Assembly (NCBI RefSeq): GCF_036884655.1 | Contig: NC_088355.1 | Span: 39,995,001 to 40,059,000, forward strand | Length of the DNA: 64,000 bases | Source: Musa acuminata AAA Group | Taxonomy: Eukaryota; Streptophyta; Magnoliopsida; Zingiberales; Musaceae | Direction of reading: 5' to 3' | Part shown: piece by piece, positions 38,604 through 51,770 of the stretch | Layout of the letters: the number at the start of each line of letters is the position of its first letter | Position numbering within the stretch: the first letter of the stretch is position 1 | The notes under the pieces: model-generated | What the model saw: only the letters and a program-made list of their open reading frames with translations | What the model was told of the DNA's origin: nothing | The model's database searches: none | Program-made: the position numbers and the translations under genes

Positions 38604-38735
38604 GGGAGGGACGAGAGAAGGCCCTTCTTCTGCCTGTTCCCTATACCAAGAACCGCCGGAGGAGGCGGCGAAAGTATGGAGGGGGAAGCGTTTCACTTTG
38701 GCCTTCGGAGGGGGAGGAGATTACTGGGAGGGGCC

Positions 38736-38746
38736 ATTTATAAATG
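38736..38746 (-). promoter_or_regulatory. Candidate TATA box of ABCA2
   Basis: CATTTATAAATGG on the minus strand lies about 40 bases upstream of the ATG at 38696 and 135 upstream of the conserved ATG at 38603. The latter spacing suits a normal leader, which favours 38603 as the start. Confidence 0.45.
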
Positions 38747-39160
38747 ACTTCATAAACATAGACGACGGAGGGCTCTTTGGGTTGACTCATCGCCGGGATC
38801 GGGATTGTGGTACAGGGCGATCGCCGCAAGTACTTCCGAGATGGAATTTTCCATGGCATTGATTGATGGTACGCGACAAACCAACGATTTCCATTGGTAT
38901 TTGAAGCTCTTGATTAAAACCCTGCTCAGTTTATTTTCCTTATTAGATTCTGGATTTGAGGGAGTGTTGGAAGGTGAGATTTGGATGATGCATTTCTTAA
39001 CGATGCAAATTTTGGAGTGAGAGTTTGGTTAAGATATCGATATTTCAAACCCCCAAAGAGAGGAAATGTAGATGGGGTCCATCAAACTGGGGAGGTACCA
39101 ATTTGGGTATTTGGGACATTTGACACCGACTGCACCGTTTCTTCTATTCTATTGATGGGA

Positions 39161-39205
<45 letters not shown>

Positions 39206-42200
39206 ACGAATTAGTCATTCTATTGTCAACTGGGTTTGGGATGCATGGGTCATTTCCGGAATGTGATTGGGTACCATCGTCAAGATGCAGCGTCAAGGTT
39301 GCAAAGGGTGCCCTGGGAATTTGAAGTGGAACCGGAACTCCACGAACTCACGCGCCCTTCGATGGAAGGACTACCTTGCGTCCACGCTTGAAGAACAATG
39401 CGAGCCACTCCTGCTTAATTTGCACCGCTTCGTCCCTGGGTTTACTTTTGCTGGCTGCTCATCGGACTTCCAACGCGCTGCTGCAGGAACAGTTTTCTGC
39501 ATTCTAAATTCCTCCCTCCCGAGTCTCACTGTCATGTCTCTCAAGAAATTTGGACTTCTCGGTTTAAAAATGCTAGTGGACACCCGCACCTGTCCACGTC
39601 CCACAGCAGAAGTTTCATGCTTCCTTCGTTTCGCCTTGAGTTCCTTCTTCTTCTCAGTGCAACAAGTGAATTGCTTTCACACCACGATACGAGATGCAGG
39701 GGAATCATTTTCTTATTCATCATCTCAGTGCAACGAAAGCCTGAACCTGCATTTTTTTTTTCTTTTCGGTGCACCTTCTTCGATCTTATTTATGCAAAGA
39801 CAATGACCATGTAATGTATCTGCCAATCCCTGCTACACCCTTGGCGTCTTCTAATAACCAGGATCGATCAGTGCAGTTGAAGAGATCAAGTCTATGTTAT
39901 TAATAAGCAAGGAACTATATACGTATGTGCGTATGTATGTATTAACGCGTTCCGAATTTTCCGCTTCGTTCGACATCTTCTGCAATGGACATCTGAAACG
40001 AATGTTCTTCATGCGAAGTTGCACAGAAACGATCAAAACTTTGGCAGTATGACCACGTCTCGGACGCTCCAGTAACCAACGGAGAGATAGGCGGTACGTG
40101 CGTCAGACTGGCGTTACTGTAAACTTCTCCGAGCATTCCAAAATCCTGGTGGAACGGAGACGAGTGGTAAAGAACGCAATCAGATTCAAACTATTTGTTC
40201 GAATCTGTGGTCAAGCAGCTGTATATCCCCATATATCTGATTTATTCCACGTTCATAAACCTACTTCAAGTCGCAGGGTGTGATGTTGTCTCGCTCTCAA
40301 GATATCGATGCTGAACTTTCTGCATGATTAATGTTTCTTGTTGTGATGCAGTAGGTAACTCAATTATATTAGTGACTCAGTCAACTATCACGTCCTTCGG
40401 ATGGGTGAAGGCTGTCAATGTAGCATGACGTATCTATACATGTCCATGTCTATTATATTACCCCTTTACCTGTTCATTTTATCCTTTGAATGAAATTCCA
40501 AGCTTGACTGACCGGCCCTGTTGAATGATGCCATGGGAATGCAATATGAGTTGCTTGTGCGTGAAGGAACCTAAAATAATAATAAGATATATAGGAAATA
40601 GATCCCAAGATTTCTGTTTAAGAGAAGCCTTAATGACTCTAAATCTGTTGCTTTGCGATATCTGCTCCGATATTCGTTCATCCAAATGGTTAGAGTCGGA
40701 GAGAAATGCGAAGAGAAGTTGTGATCGCTTCTCTTCCTCTCACCTCCCTGATGAGATTGTGGAAGTTAGCATAGAGAAAGAGATGGCTTCTGCTCCGCTG
40801 TTGTGATCGCTTCTGAGATGTTGCGCTTTGACTTGGGTGTTACAACAAGAACGCTGTTAAATCTTGTTACGCAAAACCATGAAAGATGATGACTTGTGCT
40901 CCGCTGTTGTTTGACTTCTTTGTTCTATGATCGTATGAAGGCGTGAGATATAACTCTTCGTCATCACTTAAACTCAGCTCATCAAATTTAGCAGATTTGA
41001 TTCTTGGAGGAGAAGTTAGTGACTTGCGTTCAAAAATACTCCGACGTTGAAACTGGAGTGATGTGTGTAGCTTAGACTCGAGCATTAATTAAGGAAATCA
41101 ACACACTAGTTCTTGATTTTGAACGTAGCAGTTGGTTTTCACATTGGTAGAGTTGCGTGTGTACAGGATTTTGGATACATATGGTTGACTTGTATCGCCC
41201 TGTGTCAGCCATCATGAGCTCATGGGATACATTCAATGCTTCGTGGCCAAGTTAGTACTGCTGGTTAGTCATTCTAAGCATATGAGCGCCGAATATTCAA
41301 ACTGGTGTGCACGAGGAATTGGACGTCAAACTTAGAACATCTCACCTACTTTACTCGAGCTTATGTCCAGGATGTTTTATAGCTACAAGGAAAGAGTTGG
41401 ACGTCTCACAGGTTGGGTTACTTTGACTTCTAAATTGCGTTCTGAGGCCGCAACGTGCGATAGGTTGCAACCAGTTGACTTTTGGTGATAATAGTGTTTA
41501 TCGTCGTCGTTTTCAGAAGACTACACCCTCTCCGAAGAACACAGTCCACTAAAAATGAACGGAACGGAACAAATCTGTGGCTGTTTCGAAGCTGAAACGT
41601 GGCATTATTCTGTACCGCCGGTGAAGAAGAAGGCAATGCTCGATGGACTGTTCTTATTTGAACGCCTTACATATGTTAGGCACCGAGATTTGGATAAGCA
41701 CGTTGATGATGATATATGAGGGTGGAACCTCTTAATCGGTCGTGATTGCAACATCAAATGAATGTATGACTGGTCTGAGAGGTGCCGTAGCGTTTAACTT
41801 GTCGTTATAACGGAATGACGAGCGAGCGATACTGGAGATGATGGTATCGAACGAAGTAGATGTGATGAAACATCACAACTCGTCAGGGAATCAATTAGCT
41901 GAGGGACTCCTTACGTCCTTTCTTCGTGGTTATCCCAGTCCAAACCTCCCACCATCTCGGAAATTTCTGCGGTCTCACGGCCATTGGTTCCCGGCGTGGA
42001 GTTTTCGCCGGGAGGACGAGAACAAAACTCCCATCTATCATCATCGTTATTTTTATTTTGCTGCTGCCGTCACGTGGTTGCGATGTGACCCACATCACAA
42101 TCCGACATCCACCAGGTTGATAATACCAAGCCCCAAAATCCAACTTCGAGCTTCCATCGTCCGGTCTTGCCCCCAATCTTTCATTGGTCCTCGCATGCTT

Positions 42201-42250
42201 CTGCAGGTTGTTCCGAGAAATTTCCCTCTCGGTCCCGGAGAGAGTCGCGG
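38747..42250. other. Divergent intergenic region between the two ABCA genes
   Basis: About 3.6 kb with no supported gene. It holds a (TA)n run at 39164-39203. A 179-codon plus frame at 39267-39806 matches nothing I know and overlaps open frames on the other strand, so I do not call it. The region should contain control elements for both transporters. Confidence 0.6.
39164..39203. repeat. (TA)n microsatellite
   Basis: About 20 TA units in the intergenic region, around 560 bases upstream of the ABCA2 start. Confidence 0.95.
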
Positions 42251-42259
42251 CTATAAAAG
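42251..42259 (+). promoter_or_regulatory. Candidate TATA box of the ABCA7-like gene
   Basis: CTATAAAAG lies 137 bases upstream of the ATG at 42396, in the context gtcgcggctataaaag. This is a good core-promoter match at a sensible leader distance. Confidence 0.6.
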
Positions 42260-42395
42260 TCATCATCGAGAACCGAAACACGCAAGGATCAGAGCAGAGG
42301 CCGCGAGGGAAGAACAACCCTAACCCAACTAAAATTGAACATGGTTTATCACTCCCTTTCGCGGGCGTAAAGGAGGAGGAGAGAAGAAACAGTAG

Positions 42396-42494
42396 ATGGA
42401 GTCAATCTCCTCCGCCGCCTCTTCCTCTGGCCGTCCCGCCAGCTTCTTCACCCAAGCCAATGCTCTCCTTCGCAAGAATCTCACCTTCCAGGTT

Positions 42495-42544
<50 letters not shown>

Positions 42545-45500
42545 CTCTCGGGGATGAATAAAGAATCAAGTCATGAAATGGATTGCAATTCGATGAACGG
42601 TTTTGTCTTATGTTCTTTTTCTTCTTTCTTTCTTTGGATCATGCAAGTCTTTTAATTAACTGATTACTGTACTCATGTGCTCTTCCAAACCCCGCAGAAG
42701 CGGAACCTGAAGACCAACATCGGGATCGTCGCGTTCCCCATCTTTATCTGCGTCCTGATCGTCCTCATTCAGCAAGTGATCAACAACGAGCTGAACAAGG
42801 ATAAGTTCCAATGCGGGTGCCAGGGAGGCGACTGCGGCCTCCAGTACTCGACGCTGGATCAGGTCGACACTTGCCCCATTTCAAGCCCTCCTGAGTGGTC
42901 CGCTCTCATCCAAGTTCCTCGCCCCCAGTATCGCGCCGTCAGAACTGACTTTTCTCTATCTGCCGACTTGCCCGATGAGTCCTGCAGAGCTTCCCAGTCC
43001 TGTCCCGCGGCAGTGCTCCTCACTGGCGGTAACCGATCCCTCGCGCAAAGTATGTGATGCTCACCCGATGAATTTGTCTCTTTTGGTTGATGTCATCAAG
43101 CAACGATCTGCTACGAATGAATAACTCTGAACTTGATTCATCATTGATAGGTCTAGCGCAGAGTCTGTTTCTAAGCTCTTCCTCTGCGTTGAATTTCTCG
43201 GATTATCCCAGTAGTTTGTCGAATGTCATCCTCGTAATATTCTTCTCTCTTGTTTTGTTTCTTTTTGTATATTTGACTCACCCGCTTGAGTAAGTCCTTG
43301 GCTTGTTTGTTGTCGTTGTTCATAAATTGAGCCATTTTTACTCTTTCTTTGATCTTTAGGGGACGGATACACCTACCGAGAACACACAATTCATTGAACC
43401 AGCTTTTGTCTCTGACAGGCCCTTTTATGTAGTCCAACCGCAATGCACAACAAACGCAACAAGTCCAATTTCGTTTAAAAATGCCAACATATCGATTGAG
43501 CTAGGTAGGGATTTTTTTTCTTGCTTATGTACAAGGCTACCTAGTTTTCTTTGCATCACTTTTTTCAAATTATAAATTTATCTGAGATATGGTTTATTTA
43601 AATTATTTCACTATGCTGCAATTCTTATCTATAAACCTCACCTTTGTGGTTCTGTTTATATCGAAAACAATTTTATCTCAGCAGCCACATAGTATGTTAA
43701 AGAGGAACACTCTACTTTCTCCTCTTTTATACAACAGAAGAAAAGACAGGTCTTGTGCCCAAGAATATAGACAAGAAAATTGTTTGTGTGTTGCTTACTT
43801 CATATCCTTGTCGATTGCTTGTATGTAACGTCTTGCTGATTTCTCAAAACTGAAGAAACAAGGTACTCACTAATTCTTTCTCACCAATTCACTCTTTTTT
43901 TTTTAGGTGCCAAAATGAAGAACATACAACTTTAAGATATAATTTTTCTATCCTTGATATTTGAAGAATCATGATGCTCAACAGTATAAAATTTGTCAAG
44001 CCAAATACTGATGTCTGAAGAAATTAAAGAAATTTTCAAACACTTCTTTAGAGGAGCTAGCAGAAAAAACCTTATATACAACCTTTCTGGCGCTTGCTAA
44101 GATATGAATGTAACCATCTCCTCACAACATGCATAGACTTATGCTCCTTATTTGTAATTAGGCTCATGATCCGTAGGTTAGTATTAGACCATTGTTTTTC
44201 CTACATAATGCCAATATTTATTTATTAGTTTTCTGAATTTTTTGATATCCTGTTTGATCACTATGAAATGAAGATTTGGAAGCACAATTGAAGTTCCTGT
44301 TTTGGCTAACGACCAAAAAATCGTATGGACACTTCCATTTATGTTTTGAGTTATTTTTTCCACAATAAAGTGTTATAGATATTAAATTAAGTCAATCTAC
44401 ATTAGAAATTTATTTGGGTTTTCTATCATGTTTCGTAAGTTACAAATAATAACACTGATGCAGGATTTTATTTATAACTTATGAACTCGCATACGATAAA
44501 AGTCTAATTGGAACAAAAAGTCTTTTTATGGCAAAGAGTTATCTTGTTGTGAAATTATAACCACCATAAAATCATAACACAAGTGTAATCTTATCTTGTA
44601 TATAAACAACTGTCTCGTTTATGTATGGGAGGTCTCTTGAAGAACGGAACCACAAACAGTTGGTACATCTTCTTCTCTTGTCTTTTTGCAGTATAGATGA
44701 AGATGGTCAAAGAGCCACATCATGAAAAAGTAAAGGGAAATAAAAATCAATGTGCATTATTTTACATGATATTGGTGGAAAGGAGTTAATAAAGTGGAAA
44801 AATAATTTCAAAGATGCATTAGAATATTAGTTCTTGTGAGTAAATCTTAGAAAAATTACCATCATGTTCTTTCTGCAAACTTCAGTATTGTTTAGGCCTC
44901 AACATCTGAAACCTACAAAAGTGTGGACTTTTGACTTAAACTAGGGTGGCTCTAAATTTTGCACAGAATGTCAAATAATAAAATCCATGCTTATTGGAAC
45001 TTTTACAACCATTATTAAAAAGATGTGGTACAAGATTGTTTGAGGTTATATTCTCCAGATGCTTATATCATCACCTTTAAACTTTTGCTAAAATATGCTA
45101 TGTTCTGAATCTTTAATTTTTGGAAATCGGTATAGGGTTTAAGTGTGTTCAAGGTTTGACTTTGTGGCGCGATAATTCATCATTGATAAATGATGAGTTG
45201 TTTAAGGGTTATCGACAAGGAAATTCAGAGAGGAAGGCAAATGAGTTCATTGCAGGTGATCTTCTTAAAGTTCTTGGTCTTCGTTTTTCTTTTCTTGGAG
45301 TTTGACTTCGCTTGTTTATACCAATAATGATTTCTCTTGCAGCCTATGACTTCTTGAATTCTGATGAGAATGGTTTCAATTTAAACATTTGGTACAACTC
45401 AACCTATAATAATGACACTGGTTTTGTTGAAGTTGCATTGGTTCGCGTTCCTCGCACAGTGAATGCGGTACGTATGCTCACCACTTTTGTAATCTCCGAT

Positions 45501-48500
45501 ATTTCAAATTGTCTGGTGGTATTTTAATTTCTACCAACTGATTGGCTACTCATACCAGGAGTAAGTATGATAAAAAATCTACATGGTCACTCGAACTTTT
45601 TTGCTTGTTTCTTCTTGCTAAGAATGAAAACTCACAATTCTAAAAGATTAAGAAGGTCAGACTGGCAGAATGAAGTCGTTGTGCGTGTGTGCAATGTTGT
45701 GTCAGTTGGAGAGTAGTTGGGTTTTTTCTTTTTATATTTGCATTTTCATTGCTCCACTAAGATTGCTTCATTTATGATTGTCTCTATTTTTTTCTTTGTT
45801 TACTGGAGTAGTAGAAACTATCGTTAGTTTTTTTACATAATAATGGTGGTTATCCCTTGGATGGGGGACCTTTAATTATTTATAAATATTAAGCAACCTC
45901 ATCTTGAGAATTTTATCTGGATTATTGTTCTTAGATGCATCCAACTCCTAAGGAAACTAATGAAAGTGTAGCATGGAATTGACAATATTGCACCTACCGT
46001 AAGACACCTGAGCAGTTATTCAAACTCCATAGTGGAAAGCATAATAAGTTTTCTATGGAATTTAATGTATTTAACTGAAGCGAACAGCTCAGACTCCTTG
46101 CTTTTGGCCCTATGTTCGATTATTCTATTTTATTCTTTCTTCACTATTGAGTAAGGTGTTAATTTTGATTATACTATTCATCAAATACCTTTTCAGTGTA
46201 TTTTTAATGTATTCCAAGTTATGAATGAGATCAATATTTCACTGGATGTCCATATGTTGTAAGACCATTTAATCATTCGCCTGAAATTTGAGGGAGAAAA
46301 TCTAGAGAGAGCTAGTTGGCTAACTTACAATACTGGCCATATGTTAAGCGGATTATCAGTTCTGTTTTGCATGCCTTGTGTGCTTTTCACATCATGTATA
46401 TTTAACTGTCTATTTATGGCTTTGTGTCTAAACAATAAGAAAATAAAAATGAGTCTCACCTTGATGATCACTCCTAACACTAATTTAATTTTTTAGTTTA
46501 TTCATTTTTGTCCCTGAATTAATATCAATATAGAATACATCATTATTATTTGATCTTTTACAAAATCATTCATCTTTGTGTTTTATAGGCCTCCAATGCC
46601 TACCTGAAGTTTCAAAAAGGTGTTGGTGCAATGGTAATGTTTGATTTTGTTAAAGAAATGCCAAAAACTGGAACAGACCGGAGGTTTGACTTTTCTTCAC
46701 TTCTTGGTCCATTATTCTTCACGTGGATCATTGAGCTACTTTTCCCAGTAAGTTTAATAAGACATAATGTGCATAATATAGATATACTAAAGTTATGTCC
46801 TTGTATGCCATAAATTTAGTGCAAACTGCTAAGTTTATGTGGTGCAACATGTCTTTGCGTGGTATTTCTCTTCTTGGAAGTTTGCTTATTCACATGTCAT
46901 GGACTTCATTCTACGAATATCTGCAGAGTACCTTTGCTTAATCTACTCTTCTAAGATTCTGTTAACCATGGCTAAGTAAAGCTTTGTTTCTCATGTAGGT
47001 TATTCTCACATATATTGTCTACGAGAAGCAACAAAAGTTACGAATCATGATGAAAATGCATGGGCTAAAGGATGGACCTTACTGGTTCATATCTTACATT
47101 TATTTTTTCTTTCTATCAGCAGTCTACATGATATGTTTTGTGATATTTGGCTCTCTAATAGGTAACATAAGTTGACATCTTCATTAGTTTGTGCATGAAA
47201 ATAATAAGCTTTTTCTTAATTGGATAAACTTTCTCCATCTCAGGTCTAAAATTTTTCAGATTGAATGACTACAGCATACAAGTTGTTTTCTATTTCATTT
47301 ACATAAACTTGCAGATAGCGGTGGCCTTTCTTATAGCACCTTTCTTTTCTGCTGTGAAAACTGCCACAGGTGAGAATTAAATGACTAAATGATTGAAATA
47401 AAAAGAAATATATCTTGCTAAATCTTCTGATAGAAGTATATAGAAACCCATTTTGATGATATGAAATCTGATGCTGCAGTGTTTGGTTACATTTATGTAT
47501 TCGGTTCTGGCTTACTGGGAGAGTTCCTCTTGCGTTTTTTTATTGAAGATACCAGCTTCCCAAGTAAGTGAGAACATCACATGAAATTCTTTCATATGAT
47601 ACAATCTTAAAGATATTTTGACCTGAAATTTTATGTTCAATCATATTTCAAGAAGAAGATTGTTTTTTTATTCTTTTGAGTTCTGAGCATTACAAAGAGG
47701 AGCTTTCTTTATTTTTCAGGAGGTTGGATTCTAGTCATGGAGCTTGTTCCTGGATTTTCCTTGTATCGTGGGCTATTTGAGTTTTCACAGTATTCTTTTA
47801 GTGGAGATAATATGGGGACTTCTGGTATGAAGTGGGGAGATTTAGATGATAGTCAAAATGGAATGAAAGCTGTGTTGATTATAATGTTTGTTGAGTGGCT
47901 AGTTCTGCTTGTAGTTGCATTCTACTTGGATCAGGTAATAGGAGGTGGAATCAGGAAGGATCCTATTTTTTTTCTACGCTATTTCCAGAAGAAGTCTTCA
48001 GTATCCCAAAGAAAGCCTAGTTTTCAGAGACAAGGATCCAAAGTTTTTGTTGAAATGGAGAGACCTGATGTTTCTCAAGAAGTAAGTTGCACTATTTGCC
48101 AGCATTGCCAGTCAACTATTTTGTTGTGCTCTGTTTTCATATATGAATAGCCAGAAACAATTTGTCTGAATGTCAATTGATCAGAATTTAAAAAGTTCAT
48201 TTCCCAGAAAAGCAAACCCTTCCTCTGTTCAATGTATGTCTTAAAATGTTTGCACATTAGACAGGCCATGCAGAATCAGAAATTTAGAAAAAAAATTATT
48301 TTTTATGGATTGCTTAATAGAAAGAGGGCTTGTTAAATCTCAGTTTTTATTTTGAATTTTACACAATTATTTTAGTTTCAACTGAAAGCAACTCAAGGAG
48401 TGATTAAAATACTCTTGGTACTTGAACCTGAAGTATTAAAATATGTTGACTATTTTGTAAAGACAGACCATTGGTGATGGCAAAATGCATTAAGTTCGCA

Positions 48501-51500
48501 AGTCTCAGGAAATGGATATCTTCTTTAAGTTAAACCTATGCTGGATTGTTATGTATTTCTAATTAACTCAAGAACTAGCTATCCAATTAAGGGTTAGTTA
48601 TCTTAGATTATATTGCTTTTCTTAGATTTTGTAAGATATAAATGTCCAAAAATATTAGTACACAACTTATTTTATTTGCTGATTACTTGTATTCTTTGGA
48701 ATACGCTGCCATGATCAGCCTAGCTATTTTTCTTTTATATCTTGCAGGTTGTGTTGTCTCTTAATATTGCATTTAACTGTCTTCTTTGACAACCCTTAAT
48801 TAATTTTCATCATTCATTTAATGCCTTTATTCATGTCAGAGAGAAGTTGTGGAGCAACTGCTTCTGGAATCCAGTTTTAGTCATGCAGTCATTTCTGATA
48901 ATCTCAAAAAAGTCTACCCTGGACGGGATGGAAATCCAGACAAACTTGCAGTTCGAGGGCTGTCTCTTGCTTTACCTAATGGTGAATGTTTTGGCATGCT
49001 TGGCCCTAATGGTGCTGGAAAAACTACCTTTATCAATATGGTTAGTGGCAACTTTGTTCACTTAGGTTTTCTCTAAATGAACGCATTACATTGAGATGCT
49101 TACCTAGAGTTATTAACCTCATCAGTGACTGCATTATATAGACTTGGGTTTATCATCTCTTCCAAAAGTTAACTGGCAGTTGTTTGACATGTACATTCTT
49201 CTGTTAGTGATATGAAATCCATTTTCTTGAAAAGAAAGTTCATTCCACTTGTCTTTGCTGAATTTTTTGGTCCCTATAAAGGCAATTTTAGAATTGGAGA
49301 AGGTAAACTTTTAAGAATCCATGTAGAATTTTTTTATATGATATTTAGATTGACTGCAATTTTTTTTTCAATTGGAATGACTCTAAAATATGTTAGACCA
49401 TACAAAAATTGTCCTAACACCTGTATCCACAGATGATTGGGCTTATTACACCGACCTCCGGCACTGCTTATGTTCAGGGAGTGGACATAAGGACCAATAT
49501 GGACGAAATTTACACAAGCATGGGTGTATGCCCACAGCATGAGTAAGAGCTCCAAATCTTAGGATTTCACAGTTTTAGAAGTTTCATGAAGAGAACTATT
49601 ATCATCTTCAATTGAACCATTGTTAGTCTTATTAGTCGTCATTGTACTGCACAGCTTGCTTTGGGAGACATTAACTGGCAGAGAACATCTATTATTTTAT
49701 GGTCGACTGAAAAACCTTAAAGGTGCTGCATTGCTGCAGGTATTACATCATTATCAATCTGGTGTCTTATACCCGAGTTAAAATTTTGATTTTAGACATA
49801 TGTTACTTACTGCTTTACATACAGAATTATTTTGAGAACTAAATAGATTTTCAGGTGCACCTTATGCACTTTAGCTGCTTATGTCTTGATCTATATGCCA
49901 ACTTCTATTTCATCAGCTTCAGAAACACGGGGTAATGATCTTTTCCAACAAAGTAATAATAGGAGTGTCTAAACATATGCATATTGCGGCTTTTAGGAGG
50001 CCAATATGATGAGAATGTTCATGAGTTCCACCAACATTTAGCAATTAAAGGTTGGGAAACAAATGTTGTTTTTGTTATTAATGGTAATTGAACAAAATCT
50101 TATATCTGGACATGATTGTTCATTAGTCCAACCAAGCAAGTTTTAAAGTGAATATGAAAGAAGGTACCACGTCGTAACTGAATTGATCAATTTGCTTCCT
50201 ATGTAAGGAACCTTTCTGTTTTAGTCTTCTTCCATGGAGCCATCTACGTGTTGCTTATCAGCAAGTTCCCCTGGTCAAACAATGTAAAATATCTACATTA
50301 TCAAATATTTTAGTTAGGTAAGGAAAATATTTTGTATGGAACTAGCATCCTGCTTATTTTAAAAAATGTAGTAGTTCCTTGAAATGAGAATGAATTCCTT
50401 ATATGATGAGGAAAGCGATGAGAACTATCACAAGAGAGAGATTAAAAAAAATGTTAGACATATGTTTGTACCTTAAAACAAATGCAGTTACGAGGTCATG
50501 GGACCTCGAAGTAGTTAGATTTATGAATTTGTATCCTATGAGTATTTAAGTTTCTTAGAGTGCACCTGCATTGTGTAAATACAAATACTTCCCAGCATCT
50601 CTGTTTTATGATGCCCTTTTTCATTTCCTTACAGGCAGTTGATGAATCTTTGAAGAGTGTAAATTTGTTTTATGGTGGTGTTGGAGATAAACAAGCTGGA
50701 AAATATAGCGGTGGAATGAAAAGGAGGCTGAGTGTCGCAATTTCACTGATTGGTGATCCTAAGGTATATGTGTTGCTGATGATTTTAGACCTTTAAATTG
50801 AGTAGCAAAAAAAACAAAATCATATAAGAAAAATTTACAATTTGATATTATGTCAGGTAGTGTACATGGATGAACCAAGCACAGGACTAGACCCAGCATC
50901 AAGAAACAACTTATGGAATGTTGTGAAGAATGCAAAAAGAGACCGAGCAATTATACTCACAAGTATCAATATTTCCACCACATTTTTGCTGATGTCAAGT
51001 CTGGGCTCTAGCAAGAACAGACTATGATATATTGTCTTTTCCTAAATAATATAAAAATTAACTATTAACTTGTGCCAATAGTGCAGATTCAATCAACAAT
51101 TTCATTGCATTTTTATTATTAGTTATTTTTATGCCAATAATTGTTTCTAATTGTTTTCAGCACACTCCATGGAGGAAGCCGAGGTATTGTGTGATCGTCT
51201 GGGCATCTTTGTTGATGGAGGTTTCCAGTGCATAGGAAATCCAAAGGAGGTAGGATAATATGCAATTTTATACATGAATGTTGGTGCTTTTTGCAAAACA
51301 CGATTTTACAATTTTTACTGGGTGAGCCAAAGTTTGAGCTACATGATCGGTTAAACAAGTTGTTAACACACTTTTAACCTGGCAATATAAGTTTGAAATA
51401 TCACACAAAGCCTATGTTTAAAGAGTAGGATGTACTAAAAAGATTTCCATTCACTGGTGTGTTATGGCAGCTCAAGGCTAGGTACGGTGGATCGTATGTC

Positions 51501-51770
51501 TTCACAATGACCACATCCGTAAACGAGGAAGAGGAGGTTGAAAGCTTAGTTCGGCAGCTATCTCCAAGTGCAAACAAGATATATCATATTTCTGGGACCC
51601 AAAAATTCGAGTTGCCCAAGCAGGAGGTCAGAATTGCTGATGTCTTCCGAGCAGTCGAGATCGCAAAGAGTAAATTCACGATTCACGCATGGGGTCTGGC
51701 TGACACCACATTGGAGGATGTCTTCATCAAAGTTGCCAAAGGCGCACAATCGTTGAATGTGCTTTCGTGA
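42396..51770 (+). CDS. ABCA7: ABC transporter A family, ABCA7-like half transporter
   Basis: Eighteen coding exons: 42396-42491, 42698-43049, 43151-43233, 43360-43504, 45136-45255, 45343-45467, 46589-46747, 46999-47161, 47244-47369, 47480-47563, 47720-48081, 48840-49040, 49433-49542, 49655-49739, 50635-50763, 50857-50962, 51161-51249, 51471-51770. They join in phase to 944 aa (Arabidopsis ABCA7 is about 935). After [18 protein letters not shown] comes a first TM helix, a Cys-containing luminal loop, a block of membrane helices (about 345-530) and one ATP-binding domain: Walker [10 protein letters not shown] (660-668), signature [10 protein letters not shown] (761-770), Walker B VVYMDEP (781-787), switch His 817. 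The conserved tail has [16 protein letters not shown]. It belongs to the plant ABCA3-12 clade; an ER lipid-transport role, as proposed for Arabidopsis ABCA9, is inference. Exon 3 is the least conserved part and the least certain junction. Confidence 0.94.
42499..42538. repeat. (CT)n microsatellite right after the ABCA7 exon 1 donor
   Basis: About 20 CT units starting eight bases into intron 1. This intron is short (206 bases), so length changes could affect splicing. Confidence 0.95.

Noticed and set aside
38217..38862. Long plus-strand frames opposite ABCA2 exon 1
   Set aside because: Shadow frames of a GC-rich exon, with no similarity of their own.
39267..39806. 179-codon plus-strand frame between the ABCA genes
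   Set aside because: Overlapped by equally long minus-strand frames, no domain, no splice partners, biased composition.
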